Below are positions 23,716-33,817 of a stretch of DNA of 54,181 bases, piece after piece. The stretch's first letter is position 1, and each line of letters starts with the position of its first letter. Both the position numbers and the translations under genes were made by a program. Location of the stretch: NCBI GenBank assembly GCA_018398765.1, contig JAHBMJ010000088.1, forward strand, positions 1 through 54,181, written 5' to 3'. The notes under the pieces are model-generated. The model worked only from the letters and a program-made list of their open reading frames with translations. It searched no databases and was not told the DNA's origin. The DNA comes from Chromera velia (Eukaryota; Sar; Chromeraceae).

Positions 23716-26124
23716 CGTTTCCGCAAGAAGAAAGAAATTTACAAAGAAGTTACTTTTCCGGGAACAGGAAACACTCACTGAGGTAACTGACCACGCAAGT
23801 AAAACTTTTGCGAATTGATCCTCTCATGCCCAGCAGTGTCAAAGGATCGTGAGTGTCTTCATCCTCTTCCTCCTCCTCTTCATCCTCCTCCACATCCTCG
23901 TCCTCCTCCTCTTCCCCTTCTTCTTCATCATCCTCTTCTGCTTCTTCCTCGGTTACCTCGGCCTTACTCTCCGCATCTCCCTCTTCTCTCCTTTCCTCTA
24001 GATCTTGCCCTTCGCTCTCCTTCTCCTGTGAGGAACTTCCTTTCACAGTCCTGCTCCTTTCTTCTCTGACAATCCCAAGCAGACCATACGGCGACTCACC
24101 CTCCACGGTCCTCGCCGTCTCTTCCTGTGAGGAGGAAGACGACGAGGAAGAGGAAGAAGAGACGGGCCCCGGGACGGGCAAAGTCTTTTCTTCTTCCTCT
24201 TCTTCTCTAACAAATTGTCCCCCGTGCTCACTTCCGTTCTCCCCCCAATCTACCCCTCTCTCAACTGTTGCAACAGGAACAGGATCCCTTTCGCCCTCAC
24301 GGTCGTCAGGCAGTCGAGGCGCCAACGTTGTGCCTTCTGCCGGTGCCTCTAATACAGATTCATTCTCCGCACTCACACCCTTGAAACCATTTTGGGCGTT
24401 GTGAGACTCCCCTCTGTCCTCTCCCTCTGTGTGCTTTTGTTGATCCTTGGGTGCCTCGGCAGAGGACGAAGAAGAGGAAGAGGACACAGAGTGAAATCTG
24501 AAGGAAGGAAACGCAAAGGGGGTCTTCCATCCTCCGCCTGAAAAAGGCCCCCCAGACGAAGAAGAGTCACCCCCCCACGAAAAAGAAGAGTCAACTGGAC
24601 GTCGCGACTCAGAACCGCCGTCTGTTTGCCCCTTCCCCTCTCGACCCTCTGAAAACAAAGGACCCTCCCCCCCATCACCCCCTGCATCCACCTCCAAACC
24701 CCCACGCATCCCATCAATCACGGGAGAGTCTAAACCGTCATAATCGTCACCATCACCTCTGGCCCCTGTTTCATCATCGCCCCCCCCTTCGTCATCCCCT
24801 CTCTCATTCTCCATAAACACCGGGGCCCTCTCATTCTCCGCGAATGCAGGTGCCATCACTTCCTCTCTGAACGTCAACATCATCGACTCAAGCATCGACT
24901 CGGCCCACAACAGAACAAGACCGGAGAGGGTCAGAGACAAGCCAATGCCGATCGACTCGGGAAGCCCCGAGAGAGTCAGAGTCCCCACCCCACCCCGAAA
25001 CATCAATCGAGCCGAGAGCGCGGTGGCAACAGGAAGGAAGACACCCCATGCGGTGATCACAAAAACCAATCGACCCAAAGTCTCAACGCCACCCTTGCAC
25101 CATTCCATCAAACCTGAAGAAATCAATCAGTCAATCAACCAATCATTTATTCCTTGATTTATTCACACACTCACAGAGGGTCCAGACAGTAGTGAGTCAC
25201 TTCACAGATTCTTGCTGCTCAACAGGAATGCTGATGCTGCCTAGCTTTCTGTTAGTCATTTCGACTTGTCGGTTTGAAGGCAGAACAAAACAAAGCACCA
25301 CGAGCACCCCCCATGCATCAAGCAGATGCGATAAAAAACTGAAAAGGCGGGCCACCTGACTGACTGACTGACTGAATGACTGACTGACTGACTGACTGAC
25401 CGGTTGCAATTTCGAGGACTGAGAGTCTGTCTGGAGCACCCTGTTTGTACAGAGGGGAGAACTGAAACTCGTGACCGCACAACTCGCAGTTGGAGATCTT
25501 CTGACGGTCCAGCCACCGCCTGCATCCATGCGTGCATGCATCCATGCATGTGCACGTGGATGTAAGGGTACTCATGTGGCTCTCAGCAGTATAGAACTTC
25601 TCTCTGTCAGCAGAGACAGACGCAGAAGTCTGTCTGTCAACGTTGAGGTCAAGCAAAGCTTTCATGCATCTCTCTTCTTCTTCCTCTTCCCCGCCATCAT
25701 GCACATTTCTGGTCCATGTCTGCATTCAACATAAGCTCATTTTTCCAGCCCCCTTACCCGATTGATTCTTGCAGCACCCCACGCACTCTCCCTCTCACTC
25801 ACCTGAGGCATCCCTCATGGATGTACTTGATGGAACCGGAACATCTGCACGGGTAGTAGAGCGTCCCTTCTTCCTCCCCGAGACGGCAAAACTGCAAACA
25901 TAAGCACAAAATCATAAGCAGGAAGCAGTCACCAAGCGCTACACCGCACATGGGAGACAAACAGGCACCCACTGCACTGAAAAGACTAGACGACAAAGCA
26001 AGGAAGGAAGGATCTCTTTGAGGCACACGAGACAAACTGCACGGGACAGAGGAGCAGAGCACGAGTCGATCAAGCCACTCACCCTGCAGCTCCTCTCATC
26101 CGGATCTTCACCGAGCACCGACAT
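10956..26124 (-). CDS. MARCHF6: MARCHF6/TEB4/Doa10-type RING-CH ER ubiquitin ligase, 14 exons, about 3,428 residues
   Basis: E3 ligase that sits in the ER/inner nuclear membrane and tags misfolded and short-lived proteins for the proteasome. Exons: 26124-26083, 25891-25803, 25519-25401, 25113-23792, 23322-23215, 22742-22104, 21669-18323, 17910-17796, 17446-17353, 17028-16907, 16665-16263, 15814-14845, 14492-12206, 11585-10956. All phases agree. The start ATG lies 12 codons before the first zinc ligand, as usual for the family. RING-CH ligands are C13, C16, C29, C31, H39, C42, C55 and C58. Hydrophobic spans lie in exons 4, 5, 7-12, 13 and 14. Family landmarks include LPLYLGNL (exon 10), HHWGTGLVCLKI (end of exon 13) and the C-terminal RNRKYLLASTLLNYE, like MARCHF6 KNDKYLVGQRLVNYE. 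Ser, Glu and Gln-rich inserts make it far longer than human (about 910) or yeast (1,319) proteins. Least certain junctions: 3' ends of exons 4, 7 and 11, and the 5' edge of exon 8. Confidence 0.92.
12028..12052. repeat. (GAAT)n microsatellite in intron 13
   Basis: Short run of AATG/GAAT units inside the last intron of the Doa10-type gene. Confidence 0.9.
12206..14492 (-). other. Exon 13 of the Doa10-type gene: poly-Ser/Gln region followed by several membrane spans
   Basis: The first two thirds are Ser, Pro, Gln and Glu-rich with a serine run of more than 20. The last third has spans such as VLVFVVMAFAGAVAANAVVL and LPLTIVCAVCLPILFGCL, then HHWGTGLVCLKILF. This is the order seen near the C-terminus of MARCHF6. 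Confidence 0.8.
16713..16745. repeat. (GTAT)n microsatellite in intron 10
   Basis: Eight GTAT units. Confidence 0.95.
17160..17312. repeat. (CA)n microsatellite with regular AATAACGC interruptions in intron 9
   Basis: Long CA run broken four times by AATAACGC, with CA blocks of differing length between the breaks. The repeated interruption shows that the array grew by copying larger units, not only by slippage. Confidence 0.97.
18038..18080. repeat. (CT)n-(CA)n microsatellite in intron 7
   Basis: CT run directly followed by a CA run. Confidence 0.95.
18323..21669 (-). other. Exon 7 of the Doa10-type gene: 1,115-residue low-complexity exon
   Basis: The largest exon is mostly Ser, Glu, Gly and Arg-rich. 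It holds islands of apparent structure: a hydrophobic stretch FLIFLPAALRAVQGLF, a basic segment with HRRHSHQVVVQLDDIRSLF, and a glycine-rich hydrophobic end (GSVAAKGVGFTLGYSVAL). The 3' junction at 18323 was chosen because it alone keeps exon 8 in its hydrophobic frame; GAG-GTGGGA at 18358 is the alternative donor. Confidence 0.7.
23130..23176. repeat. (GA)n microsatellite in intron 5
   Basis: Nearly pure GA run. Confidence 0.95.
23662..23714. repeat. (CT)n-(GT)n microsatellite in intron 4
   Basis: CT run joined directly to a GT run. Confidence 0.95.
23792..25113 (-). other. Exon 4 of the Doa10-type gene: first membrane span and a large acidic insert
   Basis: It starts with a hydrophobic stretch (LVFVITAWGVFLPVATAL), corresponding to the first span after the RING in this family. 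About 350 residues follow that are rich in Asp, Glu, Gly and Ser, with an Asp/Glu run near the end. Nothing in the insert resembles a known domain. Confidence 0.8.
25357..25400. repeat. (TGAC)n microsatellite at the 5' end of intron 3
   Basis: Ten or so TGAC/TGAA units. On the coding strand this is GTCAGTCAGTCAG, so the donor GTCAGT is itself the first unit of the microsatellite and is repeated many times downstream. Confidence 0.95.
25401..26124 (-). other. RING-CH (C4HC3) domain spread over exons 1-3
   Basis: Exon 1 gives MSVLGEDPDERSCR. Exon 2 starts FCRLGEEEG and holds PCRCSGSIKYIHEGC. Exon 3 starts RRWLDRQ and holds NCELCGHEF. Joined, they give C-x2-C, C-x-C, H-x2-C and C-x2-C, with the histidine at the fourth-pair position that separates RING-CH from classic RING fingers. 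All eight ligands are present, so E2 recruitment should be intact. Confidence 0.95.
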
Positions 26125-27139
26125 TTCGCAGCTGGGAAGGTCCGAAGAAGAAGCCGAAAACACTGCAAACAGTCCAGCTCTACTGTCCGTCTCCCAACGT
26201 CTGTCTGTTTCTACAGGTCTATAGCAATGTTACTGTTGAATTTTTCCGTGCAGGAGCCAATTTCGTCGACCGACCAGCCCAAGGAGAGCAGCGATTTCGA
26301 CAAGGCTCTCTCAACTTGAGAAAAAAATAGTCAGCTGCGACAGATTCAGGCCTCCTGAAGCAGACAGATCACCCACACAGATGCCCCAACACACGAAGTA
26401 CAAGTCGAGCTAGGGAACATTCCCTTCCACCACTTCCACCTGCAGCAGTCAAGCTCAAAGGAGTTTTGTGTCAGGCAAGAGAAATGGTCGACATACTAGC
26501 TCCGCACAAAGAAGCTGTAAACATCTCAGGAAAGCTCATGGTCAGCCATGGTCAGCCACCACCATGCCATGCACCACCCAAAAAATGCGGTTCAAGCTGA
26601 CGTCCTCCAATTAATTAATGCTGGAAAAGTTCTCCGCGCATGCAGGCCGCGGCCGGCGAGGGCCCGGCCGCGCGGGCGTTTTGGGCCCGCGCGCGCGGCG
26701 CCGGGGAACGCGCGCGCGCCCTTCGGATGCATGGTCAAAGGTCATGCAGAAGGTGTCAGAAGAATGTCAGAAGAAACCTTCGTCAGACAGCGCCACAAAT
26801 TTGGATCGAAGTCCAATTTATAAGCAGTACAACACATTTTCGTCTTGTCGGGCAGCTAGGCTTCTTCGGTATATAGTTCTTCGGTATTTCTGGATAAGGA
26901 ACCAGCTTGGTGCAGTCTTTGTGGTCGGATTCTTTTGAGGGTTAATTGATCTGATTCGTCAGGAGACAGGTCAGACTGAGAGACTGCCTGTTTTCGTCGA
27001 TCCAACCCAAATCAAGGTGAAGCGTGAAAAGATCCCTTCCCCCTGAGAAGGAGCGAATAGAAATTTCTGACACTGTTTGCTTGTTCATCAGGACGCTTTT
27101 TTCTTCGATTGCTCCCCAAGAAAAGTTCAGAGAAGCAAA
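26125..27139. promoter_or_regulatory. Shared intergenic region between the divergent Doa10-type and USP14 genes
   Basis: 1,015 bp separate the two start codons, which face away from each other, so both promoters must lie here. It contains a very GC- and CpG-rich block at about 26636-26730 (GCGCGCGC and CCGCGGCCGG strings) and an AATTTATAAG string near 26816, which could serve as a TATA-like element for the plus-strand gene. These are weak single-sequence signals. No conserved protein frame lies within it. Confidence 0.5.
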
Positions 27140-30131
27140 ATGGTGAATGTGACTGTCAAGTGGGGCAAAGAGTCCACTCAAGTGGAGGTGGACACCTCAG
27201 AGCCTGGTTTGGTTTTCAAATCCCAATTGTATGCGCTCTTCGGTGTTCCTGTGGAACGTCAGAAGATTATGGGGTTCAAGGGGGGGATTCTGAAAGATGA
27301 GGCTGACATGGGGTCCTTGGATATTAAAGAGGGGCAGAAAGTGACCCTTGTTGGGACTGCAGAGGGGAAAGAGATCAAGGCCCCGACTGAGAAGACCATG
27401 TTCATGGAAGACCTCACAGCAGCAGACAAGGCTAGATTGTTGAAGGAGAAAAAGATGGAGCCCCTTCCGAGGGGGTTGGAGAATTTGGGGAACACTTGTT
27501 ACCTCAATTCAGTCGTGCAGTTCCTCAAACCTTCAGGCGAGTTCCTCGAAGGACTCCGAGAGATGCGAGCCAACTACAGTTCCCCTGACGGGAACGTGGC
27601 AACGGCATTGAAGGAGACATACCACAGACTAGACACAGAGGTGGACCCCGTACAACCCTTCTCTTTGATCAAATTCCTCAGAGACAGATTCCCCCAATTT
27701 GCCCAAACCACCTCAAGAGGTCAACCCATGCAGCAAGACAGTGAGGAGGTCCTTCAGTGTCTCTTTGAGTCCCTTGTACGAAGTACCCAGACTCCTGGTC
27801 AAGCCACTAACCTAGTAGACAAGCTCTTCCAGTTCAACCTCCACGTTCAACTGAAGTGTCTCGAGAACGAGACAGAAGAGCCCACAACGGAGACTAGCGC
27901 TGTGAGGAAACTCTCCGCATTCCTGGGTGATCAGGTCAAGCCCATCGACCATCTCCACCAAGGTCTCTCTCTCTCCCTTGATGAGACCATAGAGAAGGAG
28001 TCGCCCTCCCTCGGCAGAACGGCTGCCTACTCCAAAGTGGCCAGAGTCACCTCGCTGCCTGAGTACCTCATCATCCATTTGGTCAGTCAGTCAGTCAGAC
28101 GCTCCTCTCTGCCTGCCTACATGATTTCCTTGCTCCCTGTCTGCTTGCTTTCCTTTCTGTCTGTCTGTCTGTCTGTCTCGCTGTCTATCTGTCTCTGAGT
28201 CCGTGAACTCTTTCTTGTTTTTGCATGTCCTTCTTTCTTATCTCATTCCCGTCCCTATTGTTTGCCGTGGGTGTGTGTCCCTTCCACACTCTGTTGTCGG
28301 TTGCTTGATGTGTTTGTTCGTCTGTATCCTTTCTACGAGTATGTAAGTCTTCACTGTCTGCCTGGTCTGGAGGGGGGTGGCTGAACAGAAGAAGATAGTT
28401 GACACGACGGGGGGGGCTCTGCTTTTCAGTCTTCATTTCACTTCATCGATCCGTTCGTCCATAGCCGCCCTTCCTGTATCTCTCTGCTTCTGTCTCTTTC
28501 TCTCTCTCACTCTCTCCTTGTCTCTCTTTCTCTCTCCCTCCCTCCCTCTCTCTCTCTCTCTCTTACTCTTCCGTCATTCTGTCCTCCCCTCAATCGAGTG
28601 TACTCCCATTCCGCTGTCTTTCTTTGTTTTTGCAGGTGCGTTTCGAGTGGAAGAAGGCCCACGAGCTTGCCCGCACAGACGCCTGCAAGACGAAGATCAC
28701 TCGCAAGATGACCTTCCCCCGTTCCCTAGACATCTACGAGTTCTCCTCTGACGATCTGAAGGAGCAGTTGAGACCCGCCAGGGAGGTCCTCGCCGAGAGG
28801 GCAGAGAAGGCGGCGTCTGCGCGGAACGAAGAGAAGAAGCCCTCTGACAAGAAAGATGACAAGGAGAAGGAGGGGGGGGAGAAGAAGGACACGGAGATGG
28901 CAGACGCCTCTGCAGCAGCCGCCAATGGGGGGGAGAAGAAGACCGAGGGGGAGGCCGTGGATGCCTCAGGCCCTGCCCCTATGGATGTGGATGCAGGTGA
29001 CGGCGCTTCAGAGAAACCAACACCTATGCCTTCTGGTCGGTTTGGAAAAGAAAAAGTGAAGAGGTGTGGGGGTCCTTCTGTCTTTCCTACCTTTCCTGTC
29101 TGCGTTGCGCGCGTTTCTGTCCCTTTATGTTTCTCCGTCCTTCCTTCATTTTCCTTCCTCCCTTTGCTTGTCGCACATGTATTCCTTCCTTTCTTTCTTC
29201 CTTTCTTCCTTCCTCTTCTGAAGATGCTCACAGTCAGTGCATGTCCCTATACCCGCTCCCTTCCCCCCTGAATTAACTTCCCTCAGGCCACTTCGAACTC
29301 CAGTCGATCGTCACTCATCAGGGGAGGGCCGCAGACGCAGGGCACTACATCGCGTGGGTGAAGAAGAATAAATCCGAGAAAGAGTGGCTCAAGTACGACG
29401 ACGACAAGGTAGGCAGGCAGGCTGGTGGGTGAGAATGAATAGACAGACATGAGGATGGTCATCTCCTTTTCTTTCTTTCCTTCCTTCCTTCCTTCCTCTT
29501 TCTCGTGATGCGAGCAGGCAGATTGTGTGTGTAGGGTGATGACAGAAAGGTCCCAATGAATGAATGCGCAGAGGGGAATTCTGAAGTAGAATTTTGCGAA
29601 GAGGCAGAGAGAAAAGAAGGGGGTGGTGGTATACATATGTGTGCTGCACCATTCGGCTGTCGACGGTTTGTTGACGGGAAAGACTCCTGCTGTTGTCTGC
29701 TGTTCCGCCCTAGCTCCATCAGTTCTCCGCAGCCTGACTGTGGTTGTTGTTGTGTACGTGTGTATATATGTGATCTTGGATCTCTTCCCGCAAGCAGCAG
29801 AAGATTGACTGAGCTGCCTGGAAGTGCATGCAGAGGTGGGGGTTGTATGTTCCTGTCTCGTTCCTTCCTTCCTTCCCTCTGCCTGCTATCCGTGCAGGTG
29901 AGTGAGCACGTTTGGGAGCAAATCGACCTCCAGGGAGGGCGGGGTGATTACCACATCGCGTACCTCCTCCTCTACAAGCGATCCGAAGTGACGGCCTCCA
30001 AGGAGGAGTTGGAGGAGGCACGTGCTGCCAGAGAGGCACGGATCGGGGCTGCAGGGAAGGAGGGGGGGAAGGCTGCAGAGGATCCTCTGAAGGACGCTGC
30101 GGAGTCCTCATCCTCCTCGAGCAGCAAGTAA
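27140..30131 (+). CDS. USP14: USP14/Ubp6-type proteasome deubiquitinase, 4 exons, 565 residues
   Basis: Cysteine protease that binds the proteasome and trims ubiquitin from substrates. Exons: 27140-28081, 28636-29035, 29287-29408, 29898-30131 (942+400+122+234 nt, in phase). The ATG at 27140 has an AAAATGG context and begins the ubiquitin-like domain (about residues 1-75, MVNVTVKWGKES...), as in USP14. The Cys box is GLENLGNTCYLNSVVQF with C120 (C114 in human). QQDSEEVLQCL follows. Exon 2 resumes with VRFEWKK and SLDIYEF. The His box is in exon 3 (GRAADAGHYIAWVKK, H467), followed by WLKYDDDKV. DYHIAYLLLYKR ends the fold, then a Lys/Ser-rich tail. The triad is complete. It is longer than human (494) because of a Lys/Glu/Asp-rich insert at about residues 355-445 before the His box. 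The neighbour, an ER ubiquitin ligase on the other strand, acts upstream in the same pathway. Confidence 0.97.
28481..28566. repeat. (CT)n-rich tract in intron 1 of the USP14-type gene
   Basis: Imperfect CT run upstream of the acceptor at 28635. Confidence 0.9.
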
Positions 30132-30324
30132 AGAGGAGGAGCAGCGAGAGAGGAGTTGGGAGGGTGGGTGGGTGGAAGGGGTCGGGCAGTGTGTAGAGAA
30201 GAGAAGAAGAAGTCAGGCAGGGAGGGAAGCATCCCACCCCGATTGAAGCAGTTGGGGGGGGGGAAATCAGTTCCTTCCATCCATCCGGGTGCTCTGCTGC
30301 AGGCGATCGAAGTGGACGGGGCCA

Positions 30325-31200
30325 NNNNNNNNNNNNNNNNNNNNNNNNNNNNNNNNNNNNNNNNNNNNNNNNNNNNNNNNNNNNNNNNNNNNNNNNNNNN
30401 NNNNNNNNNNNNNNNNNNNNNNNNNNNNNNNNNNNNNNNNNNNNNNNNNNNNNNNNNNNNNNNNNNNNNNNNNNNNNNNNNNNNNNNNNNNNNNNNNNNN
30501 NNNNNNNNNNNNNNNNNNNNNNNNNNNNNNNNNNNNNNNNNNNNNNNNNNNNNNNNNNNNNNNNNNNNNNNNNNNNNNNNNNNNNNNNNNNNNNNNNNNN
30601 NNNNNNNNNNNNNNNNNNNNNNNNNNNNNNNNNNNNNNNNNNNNNNNNNNNNNNNNNNNNNNNNNNNNNNNNNNNNNNNNNNNNNNNNNNNNNNNNNNNN
30701 NNNNNNNNNNNNNNNNNNNNNNNNNNNNNNNNNNNNNNNNNNNNNNNNNNNNNNNNNNNNNNNNNNNNNNNNNNNNNNNNNNNNNNNNNNNNNNNNNNNN
30801 NNNNNNNNNNNNNNNNNNNNNNNNNNNNNNNNNNNNNNNNNNNNNNNNNNNNNNNNNNNNNNNNNNNNNNNNNNNNNNNNNNNNNNNNNNNNNNNNNNNN
30901 NNNNNNNNNNNNNNNNNNNNNNNNNNNNNNNNNNNNNNNNNNNNNNNNNNNNNNNNNNNNNNNNNNNNNNNNNNNNNNNNNNNNNNNNNNNNNNNNNNNN
31001 NNNNNNNNNNNNNNNNNNNNNNNNNNNNNNNNNNNNNNNNNNNNNNNNNNNNNNNNNNNNNNNNNNNNNNNNNNNNNNNNNNNNNNNNNNNNNNNNNNNN
31101 NNNNNNNNNNNNNNNNNNNNNNNNNNNNNNNNNNNNNNNNNNNNNNNNNNNNNNNNNNNNNNNNNNNNNNNNNNNNNNNNNNNNNNNNNNNNNNNNNNNN
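30325..31200. other. Assembly gap (876 N)
   Basis: Run of N. It ends exactly where the recognisable LTR of the gypsy element begins, so the left edge of that element and its target duplication are unknown. Frames drawn through it are meaningless. Confidence 1.
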
Positions 31201-31547
31201 TGTGCAGGCACTGGAACCGAGCGTGGACGTCGGTTTCGAAGCAGCGGGCAGGTGTAGGCCGGCTACGAGCGGCGAGTACGCGACGGGCCCGCGGAGTGGC
31301 GGAGCCGCGAGGCCGGCGGCGCCGCGGCGATGCGCGCGCGGACTTCAATAAGTGTGGCTTGGCACAGGACTGAATAAAGTGACATCGATCTGCATGCATT
31401 CGAATTAGCTAACGATCGCTAACGATCGTTGGACTGGCTTGATCGAAGGAACAATGTACGAACCTCTCTAGGTCAAACTCTTATAGTCTATGAACTCTGA
31501 ATGCACATCGTTAGCGTTGAGAGTTCTAAGCCCCGTATTCTGCTTGC
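31201..31547 (+). repeat. 5' LTR of the gypsy element (truncated by the gap)
   Basis: It matches 37093-37440 over about 345 bp with 16 single-base differences and no indels. It contains a very CpG-rich block (GGCGGCGCCGCGGCGATGCG) and ends near GCTTGCA, just before the primer site. Confidence 0.9.
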
Positions 31548-32929
31548 AATCTGGTTACCAGAGCCAGGTTTCGAACAGGCTTTTTGATTCGTTTGTATTC
31601 AGTCTGAATTCTGTTGCTGTCACGGAACCACCTCCAGTCTTGGCTCCTTTGAGAAACGAGCAGGTGGGAACGGTACTGTACAACCTTGAACAGTCCGTCA
31701 CCAGCCTGCAGCAGACTTAAGAGATGATGCGGCAGACCATGGAGGGGCTGGTGATGAGGGTTGCAGCTCCACCTCCACAGTTGCCTCCTCAGGTGCTGCC
31801 AATGAGTGAGGAGGGTACACAGCAGCTTGTCATGCCCTCTCAGGGCCCTGATCTACGAGAGCAGCTTCCCTGGATTGCACTGAAGCAGCCGGACGAGTTC
31901 ACTGGACGCCGCAACACTGTGGAGAGGTTTATTACGGACACCAACGACTACTTTACCAATGTGAATGTTGCTCCTCATCATCAGCTTGGCCTCGTGAAGT
32001 CCTTCTTATGCAAGGAGCTGAGGGACTGGTTCGACTTACGTGTGAAGAGAGACATGGGGTTTGCAGACTGGCCTGCGTTGCGTGAGGTGCTGCAACGCAG
32101 GTATAAGGAGAAACATGAAAGGAGGAAGGCGAGAAAGCAGGTGTTGTCCCTCAGGTGCACAGGGACGGTCGACGACTATAACAAAGAATTCTCCCTTCTT
32201 GCGTTGAAGATCACAAATGTGAGTGGGGAGAATCTCGTAGAGGACTATATTGAGGGTTTGCCACCTGGGATTATGTATGAGACTGACAAGATGGAGCCGG
32301 CAACATTAGACGAAGCAATGGAGAAGGCGTTGGACAGCGAAATCTGGCTCAAGCAGGCCAGTTTGCACTCTCGAAGCCATTGGTTGCGAGGGCCCCCGTC
32401 TGATCCGAGTCCGGTGATTGATTCCATAGGATCGGCTACCATGGAATTGTGTGGCGTTGGGGTGTGACCTTCGAGAAGACTTCCACCCCGACACCCATTG
32501 ATTCCACAGACGGTGTGGGAGAGCAGGGGGAGACTGAATCGGTGTTTTCTATGTGGGGAGAACACCTACATGATGGCCGCATGTAGGAATGGACCTCAAC
32601 TTCCTCCATACATGCGGACCATTCAAACGGCGTCTCAATCTAGATCTCCGTGGCCACCTAGGGCATCTCCAGGATTTGCCCCTTTCATCCTGGGTTTTGG
32701 GGCGACGCCTGGGTACCCCTGGCCACCTCCTCCTTACCCATCCCTTCCCTTCCCGTATCCCATCAATCAAGTCACTCAATCTACAGGAGGGAGACGGAGG
32801 TCTGGACAGAGAGGTGACAGTCCAAATTCACCCATGTTACCTGGAAGAGGCTTTGGCTTCGGCGACAGAAGACGTGCATGGTCTCCCTCTTTCGACGGGC
32901 GGCCTCAACCTCAGCCGAGTGGACATTAA
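31490..32929 (+). pseudogene. gag: gag of the gypsy element, with nonsense codons
   Basis: One frame carries a short coiled coil (YNLEQSVTSLQQT), a TAA at 31718, the retrotransposon capsid domain (ITDTNDYFTN ... WFDLRVKRDMGFADWPALRE ... EFSLLALKI), a TGA at 32465, and then a zinc knuckle CFLCGENTYMMAAC. The knuckle's expected histidine is a tyrosine, so it should no longer bind zinc. The product would coat element RNA. Confidence 0.85.
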
Positions 32930-32965
32930 CCAGCGCGCAAGGCTGGATCGAGACGGGTAGCTGGG

Positions 32966-33415
32966 GTGAGGACGATCAGAGGCCGAAACAAAAATGACGA
33001 GACCGTAGTCGAACCCGACCTGACGGTACGTTATGAAATTGAGGAAGATAAAAGGCAGAGAACAGATGAAGAATTGAGTGAGGAAGAGGATAATAAGGAT
33101 GATTCGTTTGAGACTGGTTTTGTCTATCACGGTACTGTCGCGGGTGCTCCAGTCAGAGTTTTGTATAACATTAGAGCTGATGATATTTTCATTGATAGCA
33201 AGTTTGCACACCTGCGTCAGTTGCATATTCGCAGGTTTGGGACCCCGATGAGATGTAGGGTGGCTGTGAAGGAGCTCAGAAGACGAGAGGTCAGTGAGTA
33301 TGCACCTTCTGTTCCCTTTCGTATTCAGGGGTATCGAGAGACAATCGGTGTATTGCTAGCTGACCTGGACGACTATGATGTCATCTTAGGAAGAAAATGG
33401 AGTGACGTCCACTAA
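32966..33415 (+). pseudogene. Aspartic protease region of the gypsy element, active site lost
   Basis: Retropepsin-like fold signatures remain: VRVLYN...IFIDSKFA at the active-site strand and DYDVILGRKW at the end. The expected D-S-G catalytic triplet reads N-I-R here, so the protease is dead. Same frame as gag. Confidence 0.75.
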
Positions 33416-33817
33416 CCAGAACTTGGTCATTGGTCTCGTTCTCTTCGTTTCTTCTTTAACGGCTAGGAAGTCATTATTCGGGGAGGTGCATATGAAGAGA
33501 ACCGACCTTGCCCTCCTATCCTTTCTTCTACGCAGGCCAAACGAGCAATTCGAAAAGGTGCTGTCTGCCACATCGTAAGAATGGAGACCGCACACTGGCC
33601 TGCAGGAGAGGGGGAACAAGAGTGCTTCGTGTATGCAACTGAAGTGAGTGAGGGAAAAGGAAAGGGGAGAATGAATGATGGAGGGAACGTGGGTTCTAAT
33701 TTTCTCTCTTCTGACTTTCTCTCTTCTCTTCCGTCTGATCATCCTGCTCGGTCGGCCCCTGATTTATCGGATGTGCGTGCTTTTCTCTCTCGATCAGATG
33801 TGGATGCTCCTTAGGAT

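Noticed and set aside
12058..24404. Many plus-strand open frames of 60-220 codons between 12 and 24.4 kb
   Set aside because: They lie antisense to the large exons of the Doa10-type gene and reflect its codon composition. None shows a domain, and the minus frames carry the conserved motifs.
25197..25350. Frame in intron 3 with a hydrophobic stretch (LLDAWGVLVVLCFVL) as an extra exon
   Set aside because: Splicing 25401 to 25113 keeps phase and joins conserved RING-end and first-span sequence. Adding this piece is not needed and it has no good donor.
29972..31399. Long frames of 300-475 codons on both strands around 30-31.4 kb
   Set aside because: They consist mostly of the N gap translated as X.
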